Origin: Diabrotica undecimpunctata
Taxonomy: Eukaryota; Arthropoda; Insecta; Coleoptera; Chrysomelidae
DNA: 64,000 bases
NCBI RefSeq assembly: GCF_040954645.1
Contig: NC_092804.1
Span: 41,507,753-41,571,752 of the forward strand
Direction: 5' to 3'
Shown here: piece after piece, positions 34,885 through 46,260 of the stretch
Numbering within the stretch: the first letter of the stretch is position 1
How the letters are laid out: the number at the start of each line of letters is the position of its first letter
Notes under the pieces: model-generated
What the model saw: the letters and a program-made list of their open reading frames with translations, nothing else
Databases searched by the model: none
What the model was told of the DNA's origin: nothing
Position numbers and translations under genes: made by a program

Positions 34885-35736
34885 CGTCAGACACCAAAAT
34901 ACCACTGACTTCTAAAAATCATACGATCAAGCTGAATTATGCCGCCCTACAAAGGGTAGGATTTGATGAGGAGGACATTTAGATCATCATGAATTTATAC
35001 TGGAACCAGCGTGTTCAATTCAAGGTCAAAGACCAGCTGACCGACCAAGTGAAGATCATGCGAGTAGTAAGGCAAGGCTGTGTGCTCTCGCCAACTCTTT
35101 TTAATATAATATACTCTAAGGAAATTTTTTCTGAAGCCCTCACAAACCTAGAGACGGGAATCCAAGTAAACGGTGAATACATCAATAATATCCTCTACGC
35201 CGATGACACTATATTACTAGCAACCAGCCTAAATGATCCACAAGCCTTACTAAACCTTGTGAGAACTGTAAGCGTAACATACGAACTAGACCTTAATACG
35301 AGTATTAAGAAAACTAAATTCATGGTTGTCAGCTGCAAATTTAGATTCCAGGGCACTAATGGCAGGTAGCAAAGAGATCCAGAGAGTCGACAGATTTATT
35401 TACCTCAAAACTACCCTCAGCTCATAATGGGACTACGCTCAAGAGGCTTGATCCAGAATTGAAATGACACGGTCTACATTTATCAAGTTGAGATCCTTGC
35501 TGTGCTGCAGTAATCTCAGTTTGGAAACCAAAATGCGGATAATGAAGTGCTATATTCTTCCAGTGTTACTTTATGGAGTTGAATCCTGGACACTGACGCA
35601 AGCCAAAAAAAAAGCGGATTGAAACCTTCGAGATGTGGATCTACAGGAGGATACTAAAAATATCGCATGTGGACCATGTCACCAACGTTGAGGTCCTACA
35701 GCGCATGAGAAAAGAAAATGAAGTGCTTAAGTCAGT
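34885..35736 (+). pseudogene. LINE reverse transcriptase fragment with intact YADD
   Basis: The frame 34989-35369 runs from M-N-L-Y-W-N-Q-R through R-Q-G-C-V-L-S-P-T-L-F-N and N-N-I-L-Y-A-D-D-T-I-L-L-A. Upstream, motif A is partly recognisable as D-F-K-K-S-Y-D-Q-A with a stop. Downstream thumb blocks (L-Y-G-V-E-S-W-T-L, W-I-Y-R-R-I-L-K-I-S-H-V-D) are in shifted frames. It is cut at 35736 by the left TIR of the DDE_3 element. Both ends are missing. Confidence 0.8.
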
Positions 35737-37130
35737 TACATGCGCGAAATCAATGTCCAATAAAATTTGTATCAGCTCGACGGTAAAAATTCGATATCTT
35801 TTAATCCAAGTATCTTATCGACAAAAATCAAGAAGCATTTTTTTAAAGTTAAAGTGCAGCTTTCGTATGCAATTTTTGTATTTTGTTGCAGTTGAACTCG
35901 GATTTTATAAAGGCGTTAAATAAATAAATGTGACGCGATTTTTACCATTTTTTATGATTCTCATGGGATTAATAAAATGTATCCCCCTGTATTCATTGAC
36001 CGGGCATTACGGAGTTTACATAACTAGAACCTAATCTCTAAAACATATAGCATGAAATTTTAGTTTTGAGTTTGGCAACAAATGTGGAGCATTTGAAATA
36101 TGCTTAAAAAACGCTGAATTTAAACTTTATTTTATACGATTATAAACGATCTAAAACATTTAAAACTGCTCTTTTTTAATTACACTAGTACGTTTTTTAA
36201 AAGTACTTAACTTCTGCTATAAATCACACCCAAGGGCGTCTTCTTGGAGGTATTTCCCGTGACGTGCGATCATTTGTAATGTAAAAGTTTATTCTGAGTT
36301 TTCAGTCATATTTTAAATGCTTTATATTTGTTGCCAAAAATCAAAATCGAATTTTTATGTTTTATAGTAGAAACCCTTAATTCAGAAGAGTGATATCATA
36401 GTTTAAACGCCGAATATCCTCAAATTTAAAATGTACACAGCGGCCCTCGAAAACTGCCTGTTTTCTCGATTGCAATTTGCGTTTCCTCATAAGAAATTAC
36501 AGAATATATAAAGTAGTATATTTATTTGTGCTTCTCTATAGAAAAACTGACCAGGAGTTGTCGTACAGTGTAGCCAAATCTTGTTCACAAGTAATAATTA
36601 TGGTCATACAAAACCTGTATTCTTCCACGCAGCGATTATTACCGTCATAAAAATACCAAAAAACATGATTTTTTCAATAGTAAAAATTAAGCACAAACTT
36701 GTAATAAAATAAATTTTATTTATATGTTCCGTTTCGTTACGTATTTAAATTTATAAAATAAAAATCGATATTTTAAAACATTATTTTTCAATCGTTTGGC
36801 AATGTTGGAATTAGCGAGGGAACTGGGTTTTACAATTCGGATCCAGACATGCAGTAAAACTAGTTTTTATTATTTTTTGCCGAAGAAATGAACGAAGGAA
36901 ACATTGGTGTTTCTATGGGTAAATAGTGCATGTGTTTTTTGTGAGTATATTTTATGTGATAAGTTTGTAAACTTATTGTTGTCAATACTGTTTTATCAAT
37001 ACTGTATTGTAGTATTGATAAAATGTGTTATTGATAATAAGAGGGTTATAGTTTGTCGTTTTATAGTAAATATTTAGTTATATTCTTTGAAATTATTGTA
37101 TATAGTATATATCCAGATTATTGAAATACA

Positions 37131-38497
37131 ATGGACGAAAAACCGAGTTGTTCCAAGAGAAGACAGCAAAATTCTGATGTTGATTCCAAGAATGAAAAGC
37201 CGCAAAAGAGACGGAAAATGTTAACGTCCGAAGAGAAGGTAATGATACGAAACGTTTATGAAGGAATTGTCGGCAGAAAAATGGCATTAAACGTTAGCCA
37301 AGCGGTCGACATTTGTAGCAGTTTAACAAAAGTATCCGTTAGCTGTATTTATCGTGTACTTAAAAATACATCGGAAAATAAAAAGCAAGAAAAAGGTAAA
37401 ACTAGAGGTAGGAAAAGCATTGTTTTGGATGACGAGACAAGAAATATTATACGTCGAAAAATTCATTCATTTTATTTTCGGAGTGAAATTCCAACACTGA
37501 AAAAAATTTCTCAAGAGCTCGAAAATGATGACTCTTTACCCAAGATATCTCGTAGGGTCTTAATCAGGACCATGCACGAAATGAACTTTTGATACGTAAA
37601 ACGCAACAGAAAAAGTATGCTATTAGAAAAAAATAAAATTATTCTGTGGAGAAGAAAATATTTAGAAGAAATACGAAAAATTCGCAGCACTGGATGCGAA
37701 GGTCATACAGTTGGAAAAGTTTCGCAAGATTTAAATGTAAAAAGTAAACGCGAAGCATTTATAGAAGGCTGGTCTACAGGATTAAAGGCTCCATCAGGAA
37801 AGGGACGGCGTTTAATCATCACCCATATAGGAAGTGATACAGGGTTCCTTGATGATGGTTTGCTTCAATTTGAGTCGAAAAAAACAGGTGATTATCATGA
37901 AGAAATGACTTCTGAAGTATTTGAGCGCTGGTTTAAGAGAATCTTACCAAAATTGGAATCTGGGTCTGTGGTTGTTATGGACAATGCGCCATATCATAGC
38001 CGCAGACTAGAACAATTACCGACGACGGCATGGCGGAAAGGGAAATTCAAGAATGGCTTACAGAAAAGGGGATTGCATACGAAGAATCAATGCTCAAAAT
38101 TCAACTACTTGACATTGCACGGTTAAGGAAAAGTGAATATCTTAAATATGTTGTGGATGAAACTGCAAAAGATTATGGTGTTAAAGTTCTGCGTCTACCA
38201 CCTTATCATTGCGAACCTAATCCCATTGAACTTATCTGGGCGCAAGTGAAACGAGAAGTAGCACGCAATAACAAAACGTTCAAATTAAACGAAGTTAAGG
38301 AACTTTTGATTCAAGCAATCCTCCATGTAACTCCAGAGAAATGGGCTAAATGTATAGGCCACATAATTACAGAAGAATATCGTATGTGGGAACTTGACAC
38401 TCATGTCGACGTTTTACTAGAGCCAATTATAATTACACCAGGTGAAGATAATGACAGCGATAGCAGAACTACATCTTCAGATTTAGACAGCGAATAA
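37131..38497 (+). pseudogene. DDE_3 transposase, copy 2 (first Asp segment deleted, stop, frameshift)
   Basis: Nearly full length. 37131-37592 is a basic N-terminus with K-R-R-K-M-L-T-S-E-E-K, a helix-turn-helix region and the linker G-R-K-S-I-V-L-D-D-E-T-R. A TGA at 37590 breaks the frame. 37617-38126 continues with L-W-R-R-K-Y-L-E-E-I, but about 42 bp with the first Asp (Y-L-D-E-T-W in copy 1) are missing at 37700. S-V-V-V-M-D-N-A-P-Y-H-S-R gives the second Asp. A frameshift near 38030-38100 leads to 38030-38497, with P-Y-H-C-E-P-N-P-I-E-L-I-W supplying the final Glu and an acidic Ser/Asp tail. The start is the first ATG of the conserved frame. Confidence 0.85.
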
Positions 38498-38944
38498 TAT
38501 TTTCTAATAGTTTAGTAGGAACATCAGCATAAAAAAACCAAAAACAAAAAAAAACGAGAAGAACATAGTAAGTGTGTATAGTGTTTGTGTTAGAATAGAA
38601 CAATGTTTTGTTACATCCAAAATTATTTTTATTTTGTTTTTATAGAATTTTATTTTCTTTTATAGGATTTTATTTTGTTTTGTTTTATACTGTTTAAGTG
38701 TTTTGTTTATTTTATTTAATGGGAAAATATGGCTCTTGGCGAACACCCATTTAAAAAAAAAGTAACGCGCCACAAGACATACCTCTCGGGTGGTGTGGAA
38801 ACTGTCTTAAAATTTGTTTTAAAAACATTTCATTGTGTAACTCTTTAAGGGCGGATCACGTCAAAAGACGTTTTAGCGTAACTTCCGCGGCAACCGGGTG
38901 GCATCAGTAAGCTTTCTGCAAAATTACTTGTTTTTTATAGCTTT

Positions 38945-39365
38945 TTGTTTGTGGCATTCTGTATTTTTAGGAGACAGTAGGGAATAAGCCACAAAATATT
39001 TATTCATAGGTTTAATTTACTGACGTTTCGATCTCTATATAAAGAGATCGTTTTCAAATATACAAATGATAGCAATATTTATTTTTTTTTGTGGCTTTTG
39101 CTTGTGGCATTCCGTATTTTTAGGGAGAATGTTGGAAATAAGTCACAATACATCTATTTACATGTTTATTTTACTGACGTTTCGATCTCTATTACAGAGA
39201 CCGTTTTTAAAGTTAGGAAAAAAAAAGAAAATATTATAAGAATATATAAATATATAATAATAAACAAATAAAATAAATATAACCATAATTTATATCTTTG
39301 AAAACGGACTTTGGATATAGAGATTGAAACTTCAGTAAAAACCAGATAAATATATTGTGGCCTAT
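38945..39365. repeat. tandem units with hammerhead-like motifs, locus 2
   Basis: Same array as at 19950-20530, at the same distance (about 450 bp) past the transposase stop, but with two forward units instead of three. Motifs: minus strand 39022-39057 (best preserved) and 39176-39209 (decayed); plus strand 39298-39333, with the GUC changed to UUC. Confidence 0.8.
39022..39057 (-). ncRNA. hammerhead-ribozyme-like motif, best-paired copy
   Basis: Minus strand: UUGAAAA, C, perfect 7-bp stem II GAUCUCU/AGAGAUC with loop UUAUAU, then GAAACGUC. It differs from a textbook hammerhead at positions 3 and 8 (U and A instead of C and G, still able to pair) and by one extra base before stem II. Confidence 0.45.
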
Positions 39366-39855
39366 TTTGAACAATAATATTTAAACAATATAATATAATT
39401 AACGTTGAAATAAAAGTGAGTGAACGCCACTGGATTTTCATACGTCTTTCCCCACTTCTACGCCTTTAAACGATGACTCACTCTCCCAAATAGTGAAAAT
39501 AGAGTTTAGGTTTTAAAGACTGGTCTCTAACATTGAAAATTTCTGTACGATCGGTTAATAAAAGTAATAAATTTTATTGACCTCAAGAGAATCGTAAAAA
39601 ATGGCAAAATTCGCGCAAAGTTTATTTATTGAACAGCTTTATAGAAACTGACTTTATTTGCGACCAAATTGCATATGAAAGCTGCCCTCTTCGCCCATCG
39701 CGTTTTGATTTTTGTCAGTAGGACACTCTGATCAAAACATATAGATTTTTTATCGTCGAGTTGATACAAATTTTATTTAACAATGATTTCGCTTGCGGAA
39801 CTAACATTCAAAATAGCCGGTCGCTTCATGCGTTGTTTTTGAGAGAACGGTTCAT

Positions 39856-40126
39856 TCTACGCAAAAAGTGCTAATGAACATTTTTGTTCAAAATTATCTC
39901 AGCTACATTTTTTATTTGAAATATTTTTTTCTACGGCGTAGTATTCTTGGTAAATCGATTATTTTGCGTTTTTACTAAAAATAGGAGGACGAGGGAGGTT
40001 TTAGAGGGAAGTAAAAGTGGTAAATTTTTTTTCATTTTTTTTAGGGTCTCAGAATTGATATTCTTGGTATAATTCAGCTTGTTTAGATGATTTTTAGGGG
40101 TCAAATCTCTGACGACTGGACTAAAT
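39856..40126. repeat. dispersed repeat, first copy
   Basis: Direct repeat of 41035-41285. Shared blocks: TTTTGTTCAAAATTATCTCA, TTTTTTCTACGGCGTA, CTTGGTAAATCGAT, GGGGTTTTAGAGG-like and AAATCTCTGACGACTGGACT. No coding sequence; family unknown. Confidence 0.8.
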
Positions 40127-40129
40127 AAC

Positions 40130-40660
40130 CTATGGAAAAAAAGTTTATGGCTGAAATTAACCAATATTTTATAAAAAAAGTCTTTTTTTTTAACAAAACT
40201 TTTAGTAAAGAAAATAATAAAAAATTGTTTAAACAAGAGTGTTGCTTTGCGTTCTGGCTAGAGTAAAAGGGGTGGCACCGATTGAAGTGCCAGCCGCGCT
40301 CCACAACAAATCCAACACGGTTTCGAATTAAAGCGCTTGGAAAAAATGGCATATTTTGGGTTATAGCTGACCAAATTTGCTATATATTTTTTTAACGGGA
40401 GTACAACGGTAAAATAATAATATTTATCGTATTTTTATTACGAAATTATAAAAGAAAACAACGGGATGTTGCTTTGTTTTGGATTTGCAACAAAAAATAT
40501 TTTCTTAAGTAGCTTTTTATTGTTATTTTTGAAGTGAATACTTCTTCATTGCTTGGTATGATGTTTTGCACGGGCCCGAAATCCTATTTAACGTGACTCG
40601 AAAAATCGAGACGGGTGCGGTTACCTTCGGTATACCGAGTAGGCTAATTTTTATTTTAAA
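40130..40660. other. spacer between direct repeats
   Basis: No gene recognised. A short GC-richer patch lies at about 40565-40640. Confidence 0.5.
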
Positions 40661-40664
40661 ACAT

Positions 40665-40920
40665 TTTGCATGAAATAAATATAATTAAATAAAATTTAAT
40701 AAAATTTAATTAAATAAATAAATTTAAATGAAATTAAATAAAACTAAATCAAATTAAATAAAATTAAATAATAAATAAAATAAGTAAATAAAATAAAATT
40801 TAAGTAAACAAAATTAAATCAAATTAAATTAAATTAAATTAAATCAAATTAAATTAATTAAATAAAATTATAAAAAATTATAAAAAAATAAAATTCAATA
40901 AAATATAAAAAATAAATAAT
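40665..40920. repeat. degenerate (AAATTAAAT)n low-complexity tract
   Basis: Almost only A and T in irregular AAATTAAAT/AAATAAAAT words. Directly after it, 40926-40973 repeats the word GCCAGCGCCAA and its variants in a short GC-rich patch. Confidence 0.9.
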
Positions 40921-41034
40921 ATGATAGCCAGCGCCAAGGTCAATGGCAAATGCCAGCGCCAACGCCAACGTAAAGTTTATATAAAATATTTTTAAAACAT
41001 CAGTACTCTACAGAGGTTAAAATAATAATACTCC

Positions 41035-41285
41035 ACAGAAAAAGTTCCAATAAACACTTTTGTTCAAAATTATCTCATCTGCATTTTTCTTAAACAGTTT
41101 TTTCTACGGCGTACAGATCCTTGGTAAATCGATGTTTTCCTTCATTTAGTATCTACGAGAGGGGTTTTAGAGGAAAGGAGTGACAAACATTTTTGCATCT
41201 TTTTTGGGGTCCTAAAATTGACTTTCTCAGCACAATTCAGCATGCTTGTCTCATTTGTAGAGATCAAATCTCTGACGACTGGACT
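41035..41285. repeat. dispersed repeat, second copy
   Basis: Same orientation as 39856-40126, about 1.18 kb downstream. Confidence 0.8.
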
Positions 41286-41289
41286 AATA

Positions 41290-41805
41290 AAATAATAATT
41301 ATATTACAAACTTGTGGGAAAATTTATAGGAGATACTCCAGCCTACCAGTTTGCCTAAGCCTCGATAATGCGGAAAGAGTTTTATTTTAATACACCGTAG
41401 GTATCTGGGATGAGTGGATTTTACCCTCACAGTAAATAAACCACGATTTTAATTAAAAATACGTTATACTTGATGTTTAGATTTCCACCTCAGAAATCGT
41501 TCTCAGAATACAAATTTAACAAATTATTTATTTTTTTTATTTGGAAATAAAAAAAAATCTGGTAATAGTTTAATTTAATCGAGCTCATTTATAATGAGAA
41601 TTTGAAAATGTATACTGATGGCCAAAAAAATGCAATAACTAGAAAAACAAATATTTTATTAAATATTTATTTATGGAAGTATACATTATTCTTATTATTT
41701 GATAACAGTATAAACAAATTTGCTAACTCATTTTTGTCGTTCTTCTTTTAATTTCCAGAAGAGTAGTGTAGTTAGTTTAGTAAGATTTGGTTAACGTTAT
41801 TACAG
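41290..41805. other. no gene recognised
   Basis: AT-rich, nothing supported. Confidence 0.5.
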
Positions 41806-41809
41806 TAAC

Positions 41810-42165
41810 TGTTAGTGATCAGTGTACCAGTATCTGAAGGCTCGGGAGAGATAATCGATGTGATTCAACCTAGAGGACTGTTGAGTTTAATATTAATTCT
41901 TGTAATTGTATTATTCTTAGCTTTATAAAGTAGTATACAGTAGTGAAGTGAATATTGATCAGTGTAGTAGTGTCTGGGGGCTCGGAAGACTGAGATCTCG
42001 AAAGCCCTGAAGAAGACATCAGAGAGGATTTCGAAAGCTCGGGGCAATGAAAATCAACGCTGTTGAACCTGGAAGACTGGTGAGTTTAATATTAATTTTT
42101 ATAATAGTATTAATCGTAGCTCTAGGTTTAATTGTACCAACCGCGGAAATCTTTCGGAACATTAT
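41810..42165 (+). repeat. two tandem PLE-like end units with one hammerhead-like motif
   Basis: Two related units share GATCAGTGTA, GGCTCGG, TTCAACCT, AGACTG-like and GAGTTTAATATTAATT. The first (about 41810-41930) lacks the middle; the second (41953-42140) contains the motif 42007-42040. It then runs through ACCGCGGAAATC and CGGAACAT into a TA-rich tract, the same joint seen after PLE-B. No protein remains. It looks like isolated tandem pseudo-LTRs of a PLE. Confidence 0.6.
42007..42040 (+). ncRNA. hammerhead-ribozyme-like motif with CUGAAGA core
   Basis: CUGAAGA (a full match to CUGANGA), A, arms GACAUC/GAUUUC with one mismatch around loop AGAGAG, then GAAAGCUC. GC in place of CG in helix III keeps pairing, and C17 is present. 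One extra base stands before stem II, as at the other loci. Confidence 0.45.
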
Positions 42166-42212
42166 ATATTAACATTATATATAAAATTATATTAACATTG
42201 TATATATATATA

Positions 42213-42715
42213 CAGGGTGAGTCATGAGGAACTTTACATACTTCTACCATATGTAGAGTCCCTCAGGGAGCATATCATGTGGCCACTAAAAAATGGCAAC
42301 TCCTCTTCTTTATTAATTAACAGGGTGATTTGTGTAATTGACCATTTATTTCATTTTACTGTAGTGTTTATACGGCGCATTAGATTTTTTTAATTTTTGC
42401 ATGATACAGTACACTACTATCAAGCATTCGACTGGTATTAGCTAAACTAAAAAATTCCAGGACTGGCTTTGGAAAAATTAATTTAGGGATTCGTATTAAA
42501 TATTACACCCTGTATATATTTTTTTTTAAATGCAATAAGTGTTTTTCAAACTACATAAATAGCCAATGAAAACGACATATGCGACAATGTTGTCGCACTT
42601 TTATTAAATTTTTAGTGAACGATCAAATCTTACCAAAAATAGAACAACCATATGAAGTATCAAATTATAAGGTAATTAATTTAAACAAATGTTATAAATT
42701 TCAAACATTTTAATT
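42213..42715. repeat. left TIR of the rosa-like element, with internal terminus copies
   Basis: Besides the outer CAGGGTGAG it contains AACAGGGTGATTTG near 42321 and TTACACCCTGTATA near 42503. The outer motif therefore occurs three times per TIR, once inverted. The same three sites exist in the right TIR (44300-44811). Confidence 0.85.
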
Positions 42716-42869
42716 GAAATGATAAACTGAGTCACTGCACAACAAAAAACAGTAACTACTAACAATAACGAAGAACAATTAAAAAAAACTAAAAATATGT
42801 ACATAGTTATGATAAACCCATAAATTAGAACTGGAAAAGATACAATAATGGTAACAAAATAAAAATAAT

Positions 42870-43919
42870 TCAAAATAGATTTTCGAAATAGAACCCTACA
42901 GCCTGTACACATTTTTGTTGCCGAATTGTTAATTGACGTATTGAATTACGGATGCTCTGGGGATCGTTTCTAATAGTATTACAACAATGTATAATTGTAT
43001 CAATTAACTGTTGTCGGTTATTAATATTCACTGCGTAAACTAGTTGCTTCAATCGTCCACAAATATGGTAATCAACGGGATTGAAATCAGGGGATCTTGA
43101 AGGCCACGAAATAGGACCTGCACGTCCTATCCACCTGTTGCCATAAACATTATTGAGATGTTGTCTCACTGCCAGTAAAAAGTGTGGGGGTGCCCCATCA
43201 TGCTGAAAATACATCCCTCGGATAGCAACGTTCGCGTTGGCAAGCAAATTCGGCAAAATATTTTGTAGAAAGTTCAAATAGACCTGCCCTGTTAAAGGAC
43301 CATCAAAAAAGTGAGGACCTACTAATTGGTTATTTATGACACCAATCCACACGTTAACCGAAAACCTTAACTGAGAACGACGTTCTCGAATAGCATGGGG
43401 ATTTTCTTCTGCCCACACATGTGAATTTCGTGAATTATTTATCCCGTCTCTGGTAAATTGGGCTTCATCTGTAAATAGTGTCCTGTATAGCGTTGGTCGA
43501 TTATTGTTAATCCATCTACAAAATTCCAACCTATCGATCTCATCTCCAGCATGTAGTCGCTGAACCATTTGAATGTGATATGGGTATAGATTATTTTTTT
43601 GTAAGACTCTACTTACTTTTGATTGAGTAACATTGAGTTCTCGACTTACTTGTCTAGTGCTTATTGTAGGATTCATAGTAACGGCGTCCATAATGTCATC
43701 TTCCTGCGCTTCATCTACATGCCGCTCTGTTGTTCCACTAGGAAAAGTGCCATTTTCTTGCAAATAATTAAAAACTGACCCAAATATTGGATGACTGGGA
43801 GTTCGACGATTAGGAAATCTCCTGCGATATTCTCTACTAGCAGCCCTACCATTCCCATTACAGAATCCATAAACAAATATTATGTCTGCATATTCTGTGG
43901 TCGAAAACTGATGTGGCAT
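42870..43919 (-). CDS. rosa-like mariner transposase (DD41D), intact
   Basis: 349 residues from the ATG at 43919. The frame stays open upstream to 44087, but that 56-residue extension is hydrophobic and reaches toward the TIR, while M-P-H-Q-F-S matches the usual start. An N-terminal helix-turn-helix region (about residues 1-60) is followed by a second one with T-R-Q-V-S-R-E-L-N-V-T-Q-S-K-V (88-102). The catalytic triad is D151 (L-F-T-D-E-A-Q-F), D241 (F-Q-H-D-G-A-P-P-H) and D283 (S-P-D-F-N-P-V-D-Y), with 41 residues between the last two. DD41D is the signature of the rosa group. It would cut and rejoin the TIRs in the nucleus. No stop or frameshift. Confidence 0.9.
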   Translation of the reverse strand: MPHQFSTTEYADIIFVYGFCNGNGRAASREYRRRFPNRRTPSHPIFGSVFNYLQENGTFPSGTTERHVDEAQEDDIMDAVTMNPTISTRQVSRELNVTQSKVSRVLQKNNLYPYHIQMVQRLHAGDEIDRLEFCRWINNNRPTLYRTLFTDEAQFTRDGINNSRNSHVWAEENPHAIRERRSQLRFSVNVWIGVINNQLVGPHFFDGPLTGQVYLNFLQNILPNLLANANVAIRGMYFQHDGAPPHFLLAVRQHLNNVYGNRWIGRAGPISWPSRSPDFNPVDYHICGRLKQLVYAVNINNRQQLIDTIIHCCNTIRNDPQSIRNSIRQLTIRQQKCVQAVGFYFENLF

Positions 43920-44819
43920 TTTAAACGAAAGTAACAAAAGCTCTACCAAAACTAACACAATGTACTTAACGTAGATATGACAGAAGAAATATGTATTCTT
44001 ATACACATAAATAACAATTGATAATGACAATAATGACAATGGGTATAAAATATCAAGAAACGTCAAACGGTCAACGCCAACCTTCATTTTAAACTTTTTT
44101 AGATTTATTTTTATTTAGTACAGTTAATGCAATGTATTATATTTATTATGTAATTTAATTTATTATTTATCGAAAATAATGTCTCAATACGATCTATGAG
44201 TAAAAATTTAAAATTGAAAAACAATTGATTCTATCGTAGAGATAATACAAAGTGACAGTAAAGATGTTAATTTTCTACGTATTAGATTATGTTGTAGGAA
44301 CTCATTTTAATTAAAGTGTTTGAAATTTATAACATATGTTTAAATTAATACCTTATAATTTGATACTTCATTATGGTTGTTCTATTTTTGGTAAGATTTG
44401 ATCGTTCACTAAAAATTTAATAAAAGTGCGACAACATTGTCGCATATGTCGTTTTCATTGGCTATTTATGTAGTTTGAAAATCACTTATTGCATTTTAAA
44501 AAAAATTTATACAGGGTGTAATATTTAATACGAATCCCTAAATTAATTTTTCCAAAGCCAGTCCTGGAATTTTTTAGTTTAGCTAATACCAGTCGAATGC
44601 TTGATAGTAGTGTACTGTATCATGCAAAAATTAAAAAAATCAAATGCGCCGTATAAACACTACAGTAAAATGAAATAAATGGTCAATTACACAAATCACC
44701 CTGTTAATTAATAAAGAAGAGGAGTTGCCATTTTTTAGTGGCCACATGATATGCTCCCTGAGGGACTCTACATATGGTAGAAGTATGTAAAGTTCCTCAT
44801 GACTCACCCTGTATATATA

Positions 44820-45880
44820 CATATTTATATATACATATTTATATAATAAAAGATCCGATTTATTATTAACAAATACAATAACTACATTTTACAGATGAAA
44901 GCATAACAATCCCTCAACAACGTTTGTTTATTCGAATTTTGTGTAACCACAAACTGAATTGTATTGAAAACCAAGACCATGTTATTTATATATTTACCCT
45001 TAAACAAAAACGGCATAGACGTCATACTCATTTTTGTCATCGGAGAGTCGCTCGTCCGTGGACAATAACAACCAAATATGTTGATTTATTGTTTTGACCC
45101 AAAATAAAATGATTAGTTTTCACAAAATGTTGTGGTTATGAGAATTGCCAGAAACGAGACAAATGGCGAAATATTTTACTTTTGACACGCTGTTGGATGT
45201 TGAATTGTACATAATACTAGTTTCAATGAAATTATTACACAAAACCATGTGTTTAAAATCGCTTTAAATATACAGGATGCATATATCGTTCATTATTAAA
45301 TATAACTTAATATTTAATCTACTAAACTAAAGCTAACACTTTTTGAGTATTCATCAAAACAAATTCCAGTGATTTATGATCTGAACCAATATTAACAACA
45401 TTTTATCTGATTGTTGTTATTTTTATCTTAGATGTCAGGTAAATTAATAACGACACAGTGAAAATTAAGCTGTATTGGTATATCTTTAATCAAGAAAGCT
45501 GGTTGATAAGTTTATAGAAAAAGTCATTTACTACTGAGTCGAGGTTTACCCTAATACTTTTACAATCAGATCGACTAGTACCACAGTCAATGTCGGCTAC
45601 ATTTGAAAAGATAAAAATTGTAACTGTTTAAATTTCTGATGAACCTTTCTGCCTCTTGACATTATTCTTCTAGACACTTTTCTTTTACTTGTCATATTTT
45701 ATTTCGTGTGTCCCTGTTTATTATGTTATATTGGGCTGTATTATTTTGTAGTCCTTAAACGCCATTTTTAGTTTAGGTAAATACGTGTCTTCCATTTTAT
45801 CAAGTATCTCCTCTGTTACCCAAGATTTCTTTCACAAGGTTTTAAAACTACTTTCTAGTGGCATGTCTAAAATAAATATT
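44820..45880. other. no gene recognised
   Basis: AT-rich, nothing supported. Confidence 0.5.
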
Positions 45881-45884
45881 GTGT

Positions 45885-45990
45885 TTATATGGGATTGAGC
45901 CACAATCAACTTTTTTTATCCACAATTTTAACTAATTAATGTTTGACGTTTCGATTTTCACTCCGGGAATCGTTTTCAAAAAAGATTATT
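45885..45990 (-). ncRNA. single hammerhead-like unit related to the tandem arrays
   Basis: It shares the context GAGCCACAAT and TGACGTTTCGAT with the units at 19950 and 38945. The minus-strand motif 45945-45979 reads UUGAAAA, C, GAUU...AAUC, GAAACGUC, with a longer, imperfect stem II top. A solitary copy of the same repeat family, away from any DDE_3 element. Confidence 0.45.
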
Positions 45991-46193
45991 ATACAAATTC
46001 TGAGAAAATGTATAACCAAAAATATTTGTTTTGGTTATGTCATTTCAAAAATTGATATTCTTTTAGGCAAACAGCATGTAAATGGCTGAAAAAATCTGAG
46101 GGTGGTGTTTTTACCCTAAGAATATCAAATTCTTACTGTTTAGTGTATTTTGTGGTATATGTTTGTGTTAAAACTGTTTGTATGTATGTATTG

Positions 46194-46257
<64 letters not shown>
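46194..46257. repeat. (TA)n array, left border of PLE-D
   Basis: Uninterrupted TA run joining directly to the inverted repeat at 46258. Confidence 0.95.

Positions 46258-46260
<3 letters not shown>

Larger units (their letters stand above)
35737..39803 (+). mobile_element. DDE_3 transposon copy 2 with about 250-bp inverted repeats
   Basis: Diverged but clear inverted repeats flank the transposase: left about 35737-35990, right about 39555-39803. Matching blocks include GCGAAATCA, ATAAAATTTGTATCA, CTCGACG, GACAAAAATCAA, GCAGCTTTC-x-TATGCAATTT and CCATTTTTTA. The right part of the interior holds the hammerhead-like tandem repeats. No target duplication could be fixed. Copy 1 (18510-20665) lacks both TIRs. 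Confidence 0.65.
42213..44811 (-). mobile_element. complete rosa-like (DD41D) mariner with about 500-bp TIRs
   Basis: The ends read CAGGGTGAGTCATGAGG at 42213 and its complement ending at 44811, each bordered by TA (42211-42212 and 44812-44813) inside a TA-rich tract. The inverted repeats run about 500 bp (42213-42715 and 44300-44811) with very few differences. A single intact minus-strand transposase lies between them. The near-identity of the TIRs and the open frame indicate a recent insertion. Confidence 0.9.

Noticed and set aside
39931..40352. Two overlapping minus-strand open frames
   Set aside because: They fall in a dispersed repeat; the second copy at 41035 does not conserve them.
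42870..44087. 405-residue start for the rosa-like transposase
   Set aside because: The extra 56 residues are hydrophobic and lie upstream of the conserved start M-P-H-Q-F; 43919 is the better start.
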